Part shown: piece after piece, positions 21,250 to 31,989 of the stretch
Position numbering within the stretch: the stretch's first letter is position 1
Layout: the number at the start of each line of letters is the position of its first letter
Origin: Monoplex corrugatus
Lineage: Eukaryota; Mollusca; Gastropoda; Littorinimorpha; Ranellidae
Assembly: GCA_030674185.1 (NCBI GenBank)
Contig: JAPXFY010000026.1
Span: 56,063,252-56,127,251 of the forward strand
Direction of reading: 5' to 3'
Length of the DNA: 64,000 bases
Translations under genes and position numbers: made by a program
The notes under the pieces: generated by a model
Told to the model about the DNA's origin: nothing
Databases searched by the model: none
The model's input: only the letters and a program-made list of their open reading frames with translations

Positions 21250-22663
21250 TCAGTGGTCCCCAGAAGGACCAGGGGCAGGCTCACCAGGCTGCTGCAAAAC
21301 CCTCTTGTAATCCACCCTGCTGTGGTATATATTGAAGCATTCTGGCACACACAAGGTTACATCACACTGCTCACACTTGAAGGCCGACTGTTTGCGCTTG
21401 AACCCAGCACGATCTTTTTTGGGTCTGTTGCATGCAACACAGTCACGCATGGGGCGTTTCCTCTTGGCTCCTTCTTTGGCAATGTGATGTACAGGCTTGT
21501 GCATGCCAGTCAGCCTCAGTGGGGGGTTCAGACTCTTCTTCCCTCTGCCAACTGGCTTTGGTGCATCAGGAGATTGGAGAATCAGCTGACGCACAATCTC
21601 TCTCCGGAACTGATAGTGTGTCAACGTATTGTTGGCAAACTTCCGGTGGAGACAGTAAGCATTGCAGAGTGCTACTGTGAAGAGATAGAAGAAAAGTTTC
21701 CTCCACCACTTCACAGTTTTCCTCAGCAGGGAATAATTACCAATTATTTGGTCAGAAGTGTCCACCCCCCCCATATTACGGATATAGTCCACAATGCAGG
21801 TTGGTTTCCAGATGGGGTTGCCTGCCTCATCCCGCTTGTCCAGCTTGACTTCAGTGGGGCTGTGGATTGTTGTTAGCATATGGACATCGCGCTTATCATG
21901 GTACTTCAGGGCCAGAAGATGGTCATTCTGCCTGAAGATGCTCTGTCCCTGGGTCAGCTGAACTCTATCTGCCCTCCTCTTCGCCTTCTTGAAGACACGT
22001 GGCATGCCTTGCCTGTTTGTACGCACTGTACCACAAGCATAGGTGTTCAGCAGATAGAGTTGGGTGAAGAGCTCTGGACTGGTGTAGTAATTGTCCATGT
22101 AAACGCGATGCCCTTGGTCCAACAATCCACTGTAGCTGAGAAGGCCGAGGACAGTGCGGGTGGTGATGTTCAGCTCCTGCTCGATGCCCAGTGCCTCGGA
22201 GAAGTCGGTGCCTCGTGTGGAACCCTGGTATATATCCATGCCAAGCACATACCCTGACTTGGCCTCACATGCCTCATACATTTTGATGCCAAACTTGGTA
22301 GGCTTGGCAGGATTATACACCCGGAAGCGGAGTCTGCCTTTCCAGGGACATGTCGCTTCGTCAAAGCTGATGTCCCTTTCTGGCGAGTAGACCAGGAACT
22401 TGGCCCGCAGGTGGTTGTAGAAAGGCCTCACTTTGAAGAGGGGGTCGGTGAAGTCATCCTCTGTGTTGTCCACAAGATGGAAGTTACTGAGGATGGCTTC
22501 AAAACGCAGAGATGTCATGTTTTTGGCAAAAAATGGCGTCTCTGTGATTTCATCCGCTGACCAGTACTCTGGGATGGTAGGCTTGATGACGAGGCCTGTT
22601 GAAATGCAGAGTGCCAGAAACACCCTCATCTCTGCCCTGGTCAGAGGTTTCCAGTGATGCAAC
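21250..22663 (-). CDS. piggyBac transposase, exon 2 (catalytic core and zinc ribbon)
   Basis: Encodes residues 132-602 of a DDE transposase that excises and inserts DNA at TTAA. Catalytic aspartates can be placed at D233 (ISFDEATCPWKGR), D322 (HRVYMDNYYTS) and D433 (NMGGVDTSDQI). Their spacing resembles the three aspartates of the moth piggyBac transposase. The C-terminus has a cysteine-rich ribbon (about residues 540-579: CVAC, CEQC, C-P-EC, YH), then a proline/glycine tail and TGA. The splice acceptor is TTCCCAG at 22664-22670. Joining exon 1 to exon 2 restores an AGG arginine codon and an uninterrupted 602-residue frame. Confidence 0.95.
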
Positions 22664-23305
22664 CTGGGAATAAACCCACTTTGTTACACACAGAGAAAGA
22701 GAAAAAAAATAATAAAAGCATAACATGTAAACACACACACACACTCGCATACACACACACATATGCTTGCATAAAATATTTGCTAGCATACACATGCACA
22801 CTCTGATACAATGCTTCACTAAAACAATCAAAGAACATGCAATTATTTATCTAGAACATCACACACAAACACACTCATACAAACACACACAACCACATTT
22901 TTTTCATTCAAGGCAAAAAGAGAAAACCAATGATAGAGAGGGATTGTAACAAGTTCATTTACAGTGAGGAGAAAAACAAAATCTGCCATTGATGTAGAAA
23001 ATCATCACAGAGAAAAGCTCACACACCTAAGTCTCCTTTCTAAATTACTCAAAAGAAACACATGAATTGCACAGAGAGGGAGCTAGGAGGAGCAGAGACA
23101 GAAAAAAACAGAAGAGTGGGCAAATCAATGGAGGAAATAACTATTTCAGCAAAAAAACAAACAAACAAACAAGTGAGCAAACGAGAGATGAAAAAAGAGA
23201 GGAGAGAGTGTAGAAAGAAAGAGAACGGGAACGAGAGGTAAAAAGTGAGAGAGAGAGAGGAAGACGTGAAAGGGGGCGTATACGAAACAAAAAATGGAAA
23301 CTTAC

Positions 23306-23700
23306 CTAGAGTGTGGTTTCAGGTTGCCAGCATCGATCTTTCTTTGGGCGTAGAGGTTAGTCTGCTCAACTAAAAGATCGATGATTCTCTCATCAATGAA
23401 TAGAGAGAAGAAATCAAGAGGTTGGGGATTATCGGGGAAGTTGTCATCAACGAGCAGTCGCGACTCTCTCGCGAATGGCATGTTGACGAGTTCGCCTTCC
23501 TCGCTCATCCACCCCTCCGCCACATCATCGTCAAAATTTCTGTTGGATGGGGCCTGGTCGATCTGCCTGGCATCTCCAGGAAGCATAAGACCCTCCAAGA
23601 CATCTTGCAGGTCTTCACCTTCCCGGGCATCGGCGATTTCGTCCGCAAAAAATTCGTTCAAAAAATCTCTAAACTGGTCGCGTCGTCGTCTGCCAGCCAT
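23306..23700 (-). CDS. piggyBac transposase, exon 1 (acidic N-terminus)
   Basis: Starts at the first ATG of the frame (MAGRRRRDQFRDFLNEFF) and is rich in D and E, as is common for piggyBac N-termini. It ends in ERIIDLLVEQTNLYAQRKID then AGNLKPHSR, the segment that enters the DDE_Tnp_1_7-type domain. The donor is TCTAG/GTAAGT. The intron (22664-23305, 642 bp) is GT-AG. If unspliced, translation stops one codon after the junction. Residues 1-132 of 602. Confidence 0.9.
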
Positions 23701-23997
23701 TTTGAGTGTCGCCACGCCCTCTGGATAAAAGGACTCCACAAACTCAAACTCTCAGTCAAACTGCTGAATATACATGTTACAGGGCGCTTCAGTCAAGCAA
23801 CTACGCACTTGACACGGTCAGTGGAATTTTCCACTGAGGGGACGCGTCCTTGACCTCGCGAAAGTCGGTCACTGACCAGCGCGCCCATTGTCGCGACTTC
23901 CCTGTGCTAGCAGTGAGAAAGGGGCGCAACTATTGTCGCGACAACCGCGATCAGGGTTAACAGCAGTTTCACCGTAGCCGTAGGTTTTGTATATGTA

Positions 23998-24106
23998 CAT
24001 GCAGGAAGCTGGTGGAAAGGATGAGGAAGTCAAAAGTTTAATTTTTGCTTTGCTAGCATGGTTGACAATGCAAGACGCTGGAGGACAGGGTGCAGGAGTC
24101 AAAGGG
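23998..24106. mobile_element. Partial CCCTTTGACTCC-family TTAA repeat
   Basis: The right end is TTAA (24107-24110) preceded by GTGCAGGAGTCAAAGGG, identical in design to the MITE at 11154. Internal AGCATGGTTGACAATGCA is shared with it too. The left terminus is less clear; a second, diverged unit (GAGGAAGTCAAAAGTTTAA) lies inside. Confidence 0.6.
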
Positions 24107-24384
24107 TTAAAATGTTGCATGTTGGTTGGAATTACCCTATTCTTTAATTTATATTAACTAGTTTCTCAGTTTTGGCCTGGTAAATTTTAAATCGTGTCGT
24201 CATTGTGGGCAAAACTTAGGCATCTCATATGAAAATAATGTAAAAATCACATATCGTTTATAAATATCAAAATTTCCCTGAGTGTACTTGAAGAACAGAA
24301 GTTGTTAAACATTTCTGTGAAAACAGGCTTCTTTTATGTACAATGAATCAAAAGTTACAGAAGATTGAAAACCATAAGCAAAAA

Positions 24385-24990
24385 GATCGGCACATTGTAC
24401 ACCCCTTCTACGAGAGTTACACTGGTTACCTATTGAACAAAGAATCAAATACAAAGCTTCTTGTCTCTGCTACCAAGTCATAATTGGCACTGCGCCTAAA
24501 TACCTTTCTGACATCTTTACGATCTATGTACCACCCAGATCTCTTCACTCTGCTACCGACGATAGAACATTCCGCGTTCCAAAATATAAACGAGAGAGGC
24601 ATGGTGGTCGAGCTTTTTCATCATCTGCTGTGCAGATGTGGAACTCCTTGCCTCACAATCTCCGTCACGGCCCTTCATTTCCCTCCTTTAAAACTAGTCT
24701 GAAGACTTTTCTCTTCCAGCAACATTTCTTGTAGACCCTCTTTCTGCCGCTCTGTATTCTTGATGTGCGTGTTTTTGGGTGTGAATGCGTGCGCGTGTGT
24801 TTGTGTGCGTGCGTGCGTGCGTGTGTGTGTGGTTTGTGTGTGTGTGTCTGTGCGTGTTTGTGTGTGTGTTGGTGTGTGTCTGTGAGTTCGTGTGCTTGTT
24901 TTACTTTTTATTGTTGTTGTAAAGCGCTTTGTGCAAGTGGAAAGCGCTCATAAATAACCATTTATTATTATTATTATTATTATGTATTTG
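24385..24990 (+). pseudogene. L2/CR1-like LINE 3' end with (ATT)n tail
   Basis: The frame around 24410-24735 reads LHWLPIEQ-like sequence, KYLSDIFTIYVPPRSLHSAT, then WNSLPHNL and a final SFKTSLKTFLFQQHFL stop. This is the usual C-terminus of L2/CR1-type LINEs. The 3' UTR is GT-rich, then AAAGCGCTTTGTGCAAGTGG and an ATT repeat at 24962-24983. The same architecture (GT-rich UTR, GCGCTTTACA-type box, ATT tail) recurs at 33142-34909 on the other strand. Confidence 0.78.
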
Positions 24991-25204
24991 GTGGCCATAC
25001 TGGATTGTTACCATGAGAACGATGCACAAACTTTCATAATTTGGGGATTATCGTGTTTTACAAGTGATATACTTTTGTTTTTCAAAAGAATAATCAACCT
25101 TACTTTGTAATAATGGATGGTTATTCTCAACCCCCATTTCCCATCTTAACACATATATGAGACACACACACACACACAGACACACACACAGAACCTGGTC
25201 TTAC

Positions 25205-25333
25205 CATACGATGTCCCTGGCCCAAAATCATGACCAGCATCCACCATGTGATTGCCAGCAGTCTCAAATGTTGTCATGCGATCTTTTCTCTTCTTCTCCA
25301 GCTTCTCATAAACTGTATCCTCCATGCGCTGAT
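25205..25333 (-). CDS. SH3GLB: Endophilin-B homologue, exon 3 (BAR domain)
   Basis: 129 nt, acceptor TTCAG and donor GTAAGA. It encodes QRMEDTVYEKLEKKRKDRMT then FETAGNHMVDAGHDFGPGTS and YG. The first codon (N) is split with exon 2 and the last (G) with exon 4. DAG-x-(E/D)FGPGT-YG is a signature of endophilin-B proteins. Confidence 0.93.
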
Positions 25334-26512
25334 CTGAATAGCACATTGAAAACAAAACACAATTTCACCAACTGTCAAAAACCTCCTGACCAGGAAATCG
25401 TTCAATACTGAGTAACTCACTGTCATTTCCTCACAAGACATAAAGTTGACAGCTGAAAATACACATCATTCTCTGTGTGGGGGCCACATGAATAAAAGAA
25501 AAATAATCTCATAATTAATACAACTGATCTGTCACCCTTAATAATGAAAAAAAAATCTCTTGTCTCATGCAGATGGGTACACAAGCACACAGATATGCAC
25601 ACATTTACACACACAGATATGCACACATTTACACAGATCTACAGAGACAGACACCACTGACATGGAGAGACAGAGAGAGATATGAGATGCAAACAAAGAG
25701 GAGAAAGTGTAAGAACCAACCACACACAAAAATAGAATCAGAATGCATATATGTAATAAACAAAACAAAGCAAAACAGATCTAAATTTTCAGCCAACCCT
25801 CAAGCATATTCAAAAAACAACATGAATATATACACAATAATAGAAAAAATAGCATATGACTTCCCTGATGTTTCAATAAGCAGGAGAACATGAAAGTCTG
25901 GTGTATTCGTTCTTTGTTGCCTTACGTTTGTCAAAGGCCAGTTGGCTGAAATTTGATTTCATTCTATTTTTGTGTGGCTCTGGTTCCTATTTCAAGTATT
26001 TGCTTTAACGCTGACAGTCACTAAATTTGGAGAAAACGTGATTACAACTACAAGCCATCAGAAAGCGTGATTACAACTATAACCAATGTTTACAACAGCC
26101 ATATTATGGAGGACGTGGGACTTCGTATGGAACTTGGAAGGTCCTAGTTCGACCCTACAAGCCAGAAGATACAGGCCAGAGATTTTTTTGCTCACAATTG
26201 CATTAAACCTTTTTCATACATATAGACAAACAAATACACAGACATATTATATACACAAACAACACGTCAAATACACGCACACTAGAGATCTTTTAAGCCT
26301 TGTCAGTGTCCAGTGACTTAATAAAAGACAAAAACATCCAGAATAGACACCCCCTGTAATTAGGAGAACAACTGCACAGACGAAGGGGTAGCCTACCAAA
26401 GATGGTGTAAACAGACACACCTGCACAGTGAGGGCTAAATAAGCAGAACAATGAGCACGCACTTATCAAACTGGAAAACAAAACCAACAACAACAAAGAA
26501 CAGATAACTCAC

Positions 26513-26654
26513 TTGGATTGGGTTGGATGAGGGCCTCTGTAGCATGTTTGATGTGTTCTGTCCACTGCTTGGTTTTATCGGCACGCTGCATCAGGTTCTC
26601 AAACTGGGCATCATACTCTGTCTTCTCTGCTGTCCCCAGCTTTTCTTCTGTGAA
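26513..26654 (-). CDS. SH3GLB: Endophilin-B homologue, exon 2 (BAR domain)
   Basis: 142 nt, acceptor CCTCAG, donor GTGAGT. It encodes FTEEKLGTAEKTEYDAQFEN, LMQRADKTKQWTEHIKHATE and ALIQPNP. FTEEKLG-AEKTE and LQPNPN are conserved in the family. A LINE on the opposite strand begins within about 60 bp of the acceptor. Confidence 0.94.
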
Positions 26655-26699
26655 CTGAGGAAATGAGTAACAGAATTATGTATGTGTACGAGTGACCAA

Positions 26700-28110
26700 G
26701 AACACATTATAAGAAAGAACTTTGAAGGACCACCCATAATGAAAGATGAAGTTAGAGCAGCACTGAAAAAGATGAAACCATGAGAAGCCCCAGGACCAGA
26801 CAACATTATTACAGAGATGATTGAAGCCCTGGAGGAATCTGGTATTGAAAAAATAACAGTCCTCCTAAATGAAACTTACGACACTGGAAAAATCCCCAAA
26901 GATATGTCAAAATCAATTTTCATTGCATATAACAAAAATCCTATTAAGAATAATCATGACGAGAACAAGGAATAGAATCAAAAGAGAAATAGCAGATGAA
27001 CAGTGTGGATTTGTGGAAGGGAAAGGAACTATTAATGCCATATACATCCTAAGAACTATCATAGAGGTCAATTGAAATGAATAAGGATTTATATTTATGC
27101 TTTGTTGATTATAGTTATACCAAGGCTTTCGATCGGGTAAGACATGAAGAATTAATCAACCAACTAGAAAGACTCAATATTGATGGAAAAGATCTAGGAA
27201 TAACCAGAAATATGTATTGGGGACAAACAACTGCGAAGACATCATGAGAAACAAAGAGGAAGACCCTGGATTAAAGGTTGGAGGAAAAATGATAACATTC
27301 GATACACGGATGACACTGTGCTAATTGCAGAAAATGAAAGGGACCTACAAAACCTTGTGAATATATACTAGAAATAGAAAGCAAAGGTAAGGGCTTGGAA
27401 CTAAACAGCAGGAAGACTGAAGTGGTGATCAGTAAAAAAAAAAAGTATAAAATTTGCTCATGCAAATAACAGCAAACGGCACAACCTTGAGACAGGTTGA
27501 TAAGTTTTAAATACCTTGGAACAATCATTTCACCAGACGGCAGATGCACATCAGAAAGAGCCAGCAGAATCAGCCAAGCCAAAACAGCATTCAAGAAGAT
27601 GACAAGCATTCTAACCAACAAATGCCTATCAATTAACAACAGGAAGAGAGTTCTTGAATGTTATATAGAACCAATACTGTTGTATGGTTGTGAGGCATGG
27701 ACAGTCAACAAGCAAAGCCAGAACAAGATTGAGGCAGCCGAGATGTGGTTTCTAAAAATAATGTTGAGATTTCCATGGACAGCAAAGAAAACAAACGAGA
27801 CAGTCTTGACGGAGGCAGATACAAGTAGATCATTGATAAGGAAGATCAGGAAAAGACAGGCAACATTTGTAGGCCATTTTATGAGGAAAGGGGAATTGGA
27901 GCACCTGGTCACAATGGGAAAGCTGGAGGGAAAGCGAGCACCAGGTCGATCCAGGGAGAAGATACTACATGGACTTGCAGAGTGGCTGAAGACAAGGAGG
28001 GTGGAAGAGATGCTTGAGGCAACAAGAGATAGAGACAGATGGAAGTCCACGATCGCCAACGCCATGCAGCAAGGCACCTGATGATGATGATGAACAATAG
28101 GCTTAATCAT
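26700..28110 (+). pseudogene. LINE ORF2 (family L-A), RT to C-terminus, 5'-truncated
   Basis: Starts in the RT fingers: MKDEVRAALKKMK, then APGPDNIITEMIEALEESGI (27 kb: DEQCGFVEGKGTINAIYILR). The palm follows as FVDY..TKAFDRVRHEELIN and RYTDDTVLIAENERDLQNL in changing frames. From 27497 to 28081 the frame is open: FKYLGTIISPDGRCTSERAS, LLYGCEAWTVNKQSQNKIEA, RQATFVGHFMRKGELEHLVT and a final IANAMQQGT. The tail is GATGATGATGATGA (28080-28094). Clade is uncertain (RTE-like style). It lies antisense in endophilin-B intron 1. Confidence 0.88.
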
Positions 28111-28882
28111 CATTATCATCATTATCCCATTTGTACAGCTTAAGCAGTCAAGAATCATCCCAGATCAAGAAGAAGAAAAAAACATAGCGGCCTAAGGCCT
28201 ATATTATAAATATATGTCTATCATTAAAATAAAAGCTTTAACAAACTGATTAGCATTATCACTAATATCAGTCTTTGAAAATCACACAAGGTTTTTGTCA
28301 ACAACATGATCTGCTCTGTTTTGTTGAGTTCAAAGTCCTACCACTCTCAGAGTATAGGCCTATACTATAGGCCTACTATTAATTATGTGGACTAACTATA
28401 AGAATGTTGCTCAAAGCCTTCCAAAAAAATTTAAAATTTGGTTGCTATTGTCGGATCATGGACTACACACTAAAGTAAATAACAGAAAAATTGAAAAGGG
28501 CCAGCTTTGGTTCCTGGTTGGTACGTGGTGGGGGCAGGGTGGGTGTTGTGGGCCTACGGGAATTTGAGACATGGCAAATTGCAGAACTATTATAAACACC
28601 ATTCTTTTTCTTTGACTTCTTTTCTCCAACACTATTCAAACTGTAAAAAAAAAAATGAATCATAAGCAGCGCTGATCAATACGTGCCACCTCTGGCTGTT
28701 GGGCGGTGACTGTTATGTGGAGCCATGTTTTCCTCCCATCCGACTGAATCATCAACAACAGGCAACAGATGCAAGCCTGTGGAGGCGAGGTCGGAGGGGA
28801 GGGGGGGGGTGGGGAATGCAACAGCAAAATTTGGGAGGTTTTGCAAACCGATGGTTTGACAATCCTCTTGAATGAAACTGAC

Positions 28883-28951
28883 CTGCACAGCCCTGTTGAA
28901 TGTTGTCGAGGCTTCACCAGCAAACTTCTTAAATTTGGAGCTGAAATCCAT
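28883..28951 (-). CDS. SH3GLB: Endophilin-B homologue, exon 1 (start codon, N-terminal helix)
   Basis: Endophilin-B proteins bend and bind membranes through an N-BAR domain and recruit partners by an SH3 domain; they act at mitochondria, endosomes and autophagosomes. Exon 1 encodes MDFSSKFKKFAGEASTTFNR then AVQ (23 codons), an amphipathic helix with basic and hydrophobic faces like helix 0 of this family. The donor CAG/GTCAGT joins in phase 0 to exon 2 (AVQ-FTEEKLG). The five exons total 567 nt, 189 residues, with no stop or frame conflict. Known family members are about 360-400 residues, so about half is visible. The ATG is the only in-frame start near the helix. Confidence 0.92.
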
Positions 28952-29657
28952 CTTCAGAAAGAGTCTGTGGAACTGCAAGCTGTCTCGTCTTCAACCTCCC
29001 AAATCACAGCAGCTTGGGATACGGGATGTCATCGTTAACCAATCAGCGTTAGTTATAAATATAGTAACATCAGTACCCCCATTCATACTGAATAAATGAA
29101 AGAAACTAGTAATAAAAAATCAGTCCAATATGAAGAAATATTGGCTTCGTGTGTAGGAACTACTACATCTAAGATAATAATTGAAAATGTATTTTTATAT
29201 TACTTGCATTTTATATTATATTACTTATTTAACATTGAGTGCGAGGCTACTTTGTTGCCAAGAGGAAGAGTCAAAATGGCGCCATAAGTCTTCTGATGCA
29301 AAGTTTTGATGGAGTTAATGGCTGTAAAGTACTGGGGCATGTGACTGTAAGTATGACACAAAACCTTAAAGTGATAATATTAAGAATTAAAATCATAGGC
29401 AACGATCAAAATCATCAATTATAATTCTGAATGAATAGCATTCATTCGCTAAAGTAATACTGTTCTGGTATAAACATAACTACAACTAGGAGAACTAGGA
29501 ACGTACTTACATAGACTCGTGGATTCATGGATATCTCAGAATGGTAACCTGCATTATTGCATACATTCTTGATGAGTCTCACATGATATGGCTCACAACC
29601 GGGCACACACTCACAGATTTTTGTAGATTTGTCATTTGAGCGATTGTTTATCTTGCT
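28952..29657. promoter_or_regulatory. Upstream region of the endophilin-B gene
   Basis: The 5' UTR and promoter should lie here. There is no long repeat in 28952-29640. A CAAAATGGCGCCAT motif at 29273-29286 resembles a YY1-type promoter element (plus strand), and AT-rich sequence surrounds it. TSS and orientation cannot be fixed from sequence alone. Confidence 0.3.
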
Positions 29658-29659
29658 GA

Positions 29660-29850
29660 GTAAGTGTCAGGCCCTCCAGTGTGTGCATGGCTCTGCAGTA
29701 GTGACACTTCTTGTTCTGTTCCCCCATGAGAGTCAGGCCCTCCAGGGTTATTGACACTGCAGTAGTGACACTTCTTGTTCTTTTCCCCTATGAGAGTCAA
29801 GCTCTCCATGGTTATTGACACTGCAATAGTGACACTTCTTGGTAAAAGTC
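29660..29850. repeat. 64-66-bp tandem repeat, three units
   Basis: Units begin GTCAGGCCCTCCAG (or GTCAAGCTCTCCA) at 29666, 29732 and 29796, and contain GTGACACTTCTTGTTCTTTT. Followed by GAT/ATG microsatellite at 30023-30080. Confidence 0.8.
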
Positions 29851-30329
29851 TTGGGGCTGGTGGAGCTAAAAAGGTCACAAAGTTGTGGTTTGGTTTAAAC
29901 TATTTGTGGTTGGTGTTATGGGTTCAGGTGGATATGGGGACTGGTCACAGTTTGCGATCAAAGTTGAATGTGAGTGTGAACTTTCTGCCATTACTGGGAA
30001 CCAGTTATGCATGTGAATTGATAATAATGATAGTGATAATGATGATGATGACAACAATGATGATGATGATGATGATGATAGCGAAATAGTACAGCCAGAT
30101 CCTGCCCTGAAATGAGCATGCCATGGGCTCATTGCGAAGACTGGGAGTGGGACTACACACTAAACCAGTCCAGTCTCATCCACTTCACTGATGCATCATT
30201 GAGTATGTTGTTTAAAATCATGGCAGATGTCTTTGTCTCTTGGACCTTGTTGATGCCAGGATATGATAGTAAGTGTAGAGTACAGCTCTGTCACACATTC
30301 TCAAAATGGATGGGACCTATGAAATAGGG

Positions 30330-30475
30330 CTTCTGTGCTGGTTAAACTATAGGTTTGTGTTATGATCATTTTGGATGTTCTCCATCACATGGCATCAAAG
30401 GTATCAGTACATATGGAATTCATTCTGAGGGCAGAGGTGTTACCTTCAATAACTGAAACTGACACAGAAACTTAG
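30330..30475 (-). repeat. SINE S-A copy, diverged
   Basis: ACATATGGAATTCATTCTGA, then GGGCAGAGGTGTTACCTTCA and ATAACTGAAACTGACAC match the S-A end at 17370 and 45590. The 215 bp before it (30115-30330) are unassigned. Confidence 0.55.
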
Positions 30476-30944
30476 ATTGGAACTCCATAGTGTTGTATCC
30501 AAAGAAAATAAGTAATCTATTATCTGCATAATCTCCCTTTAATCATCATGTATGTTTACGTCACTTAAAAAATATGCATGCCGTTTAACGTCTGCATGCC
30601 CTTCAACTCTGATGTTCTTCTAGTTAAGTAAATGATTTAATTCTTACACCAGCTGTAAGCTGTTGTTGTCTTAGTAAAAGATTCAACAAAAAATGGTGAC
30701 GAGGATGCAGATCAAAACGAGCAAGCCAGATAAGTAAAATTATTTACAATACATTGAAACTTCGTTGATCGAAACAAGTCCATTACATTTAGATCTAATT
30801 TATATAGTTTCATTTTCTTCATCGATTATCATTATGGTTTCGTTACCGAGTTTCCCAAAGTTTTCAGTGTACGAAGATTAACAATCCATTGGGATCAGGT
30901 GGTTGAAATGGATCGCAAAGTTTTAAAACATGTTGTGTGGACTG

Positions 30945-31312
30945 GAAGTCAGTTAAATTAAATAACTGTAGTTGAGCAGGCATCCACAAACATTCAGAAC
31001 ATTTCAAGTGAAAGAAACACCAGATGAGACAGAAAACTGCAAAGAACCTTGAAGCCTAGGTTATGTCTAATGTAGATACATTAAAAAAATAAATTATTTT
31101 TCTTGAAGTCTGACACCAGTGTGTATATATTATTTGCTTCAGTACAAAGGATCATAAACAAATGTAAAGTTGTGCCAGATAGCATCAGATTGCACTGTTT
31201 TGCATTTGTATTCAAAAACATTTTCCAGGGGAGCATGCCCCTAGACCTCCCCCCTCCCCCCTAGATTTTTAGAAACTTTTTTTTCATTTGGCATTGGGAG
31301 GCCTGCACATAT
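30945..31312 (-). repeat. Dispersed repeat family R2, copy 2
   Basis: The inverted counterpart of 14498-14800, colinear over about 300 bp. This copy additionally carries GGGAGCATGCCCCTAGACCT and a C-rich stretch (31240-31262) close to its end. Confidence 0.75.
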
Positions 31313-31319
31313 TCACATT

Positions 31320-31322
<3 letters not shown>

Positions 31323-31403
<81 letters not shown>
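31323..31403. repeat. (AC)n microsatellite
   Basis: About 40 perfect AC units, directly beside the end of R2 copy 2. Confidence 0.97.
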
Positions 31404-31404
<1 letters not shown>

Positions 31405-31499
31405 TCATAAAAAAGAGATCTGCATGGTTGCACACACTTAGACATGCATATATTTATATAGTCGTGCTTTCTCCGTTCCACACACAAATATTGCACTGG

Positions 31500-31760
31500 C
31501 AGAATTAATCTTTGCCCTTTGAGTCCTGGTTGGCATAACTGAGTGGGAGTTCCTGCCTTCAAATATAACTGCATGAGTTTGATAGTTTGAATGAGAACTT
31601 CACTCTTTCCAGGGAGAGCAACAAGGGAAAGGAGAAGAACTTTGTCCTAAAAATGCTGGCCATGAGAAAAGTTTAGGTCTCTACTATCTGATTTCACTGC
31701 CCTGAGACCTCAGGATTACTTTGACTCTTACCTTATCTTTGCCAGTTGGTTTTGGCAGTT
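31500..31760 (+). repeat. SINE-like remnant
   Basis: AAAAGTTTAGGTCTCTACTA followed by CTGCCCTGAGACCTCAGGAT resembles the SINE segment GTTGAGGTCT-CTACCACCTC-CCTCAGGGTTAT seen at 6760 and 44600. Strongly diverged. Confidence 0.4.
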
Positions 31761-31989
31761 TCAGTTTTCTCATTACAATATCTCCATGGTCAGAATATTT
31801 CCAGATGCACTAGTACGACAAATACCACATGATGCAAAAAGTCAACAACAACAAAATCAAAGCATGCGTTCTCAGTGTTCTATCAAGCATTAACTCACAG
31901 TAACAAAAATAACTTAAGAGAACAGAGTGCATGCATACTGGGAGGAGGAGAAGAGGAGGGGAGTGGGATGACAGGATGATGGGTAGGTG

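Larger units (their letters stand above)
20980..23956 (-). mobile_element. Complete piggyBac-superfamily transposon, 2977 bp
   Basis: It is flanked by TTAA at 20976-20979 and 23957-23960. The left end reads CCCTTATCCTGGTTAT and the right end, on the other strand, CCCTGATCGCGGTTGT: 13 of 16 positions match as terminal inverted repeats. Subterminally at the gene's 5' side the motif ATTGTCGCGAC occurs twice (near 23887 and 23931). The single gene inside has two exons and no frameshift or stop. The left flank is the relic Mutator gene, so insertion came after that element. The intact frame and both ends suggest a young copy. Confidence 0.92.

Noticed and set aside
23701..23739. An upstream GTG-type start for the piggyBac transposase
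   Set aside because: A eukaryotic gene is expected to start at ATG; the first in-frame ATG is at 23700 and gives a normal N-terminus.
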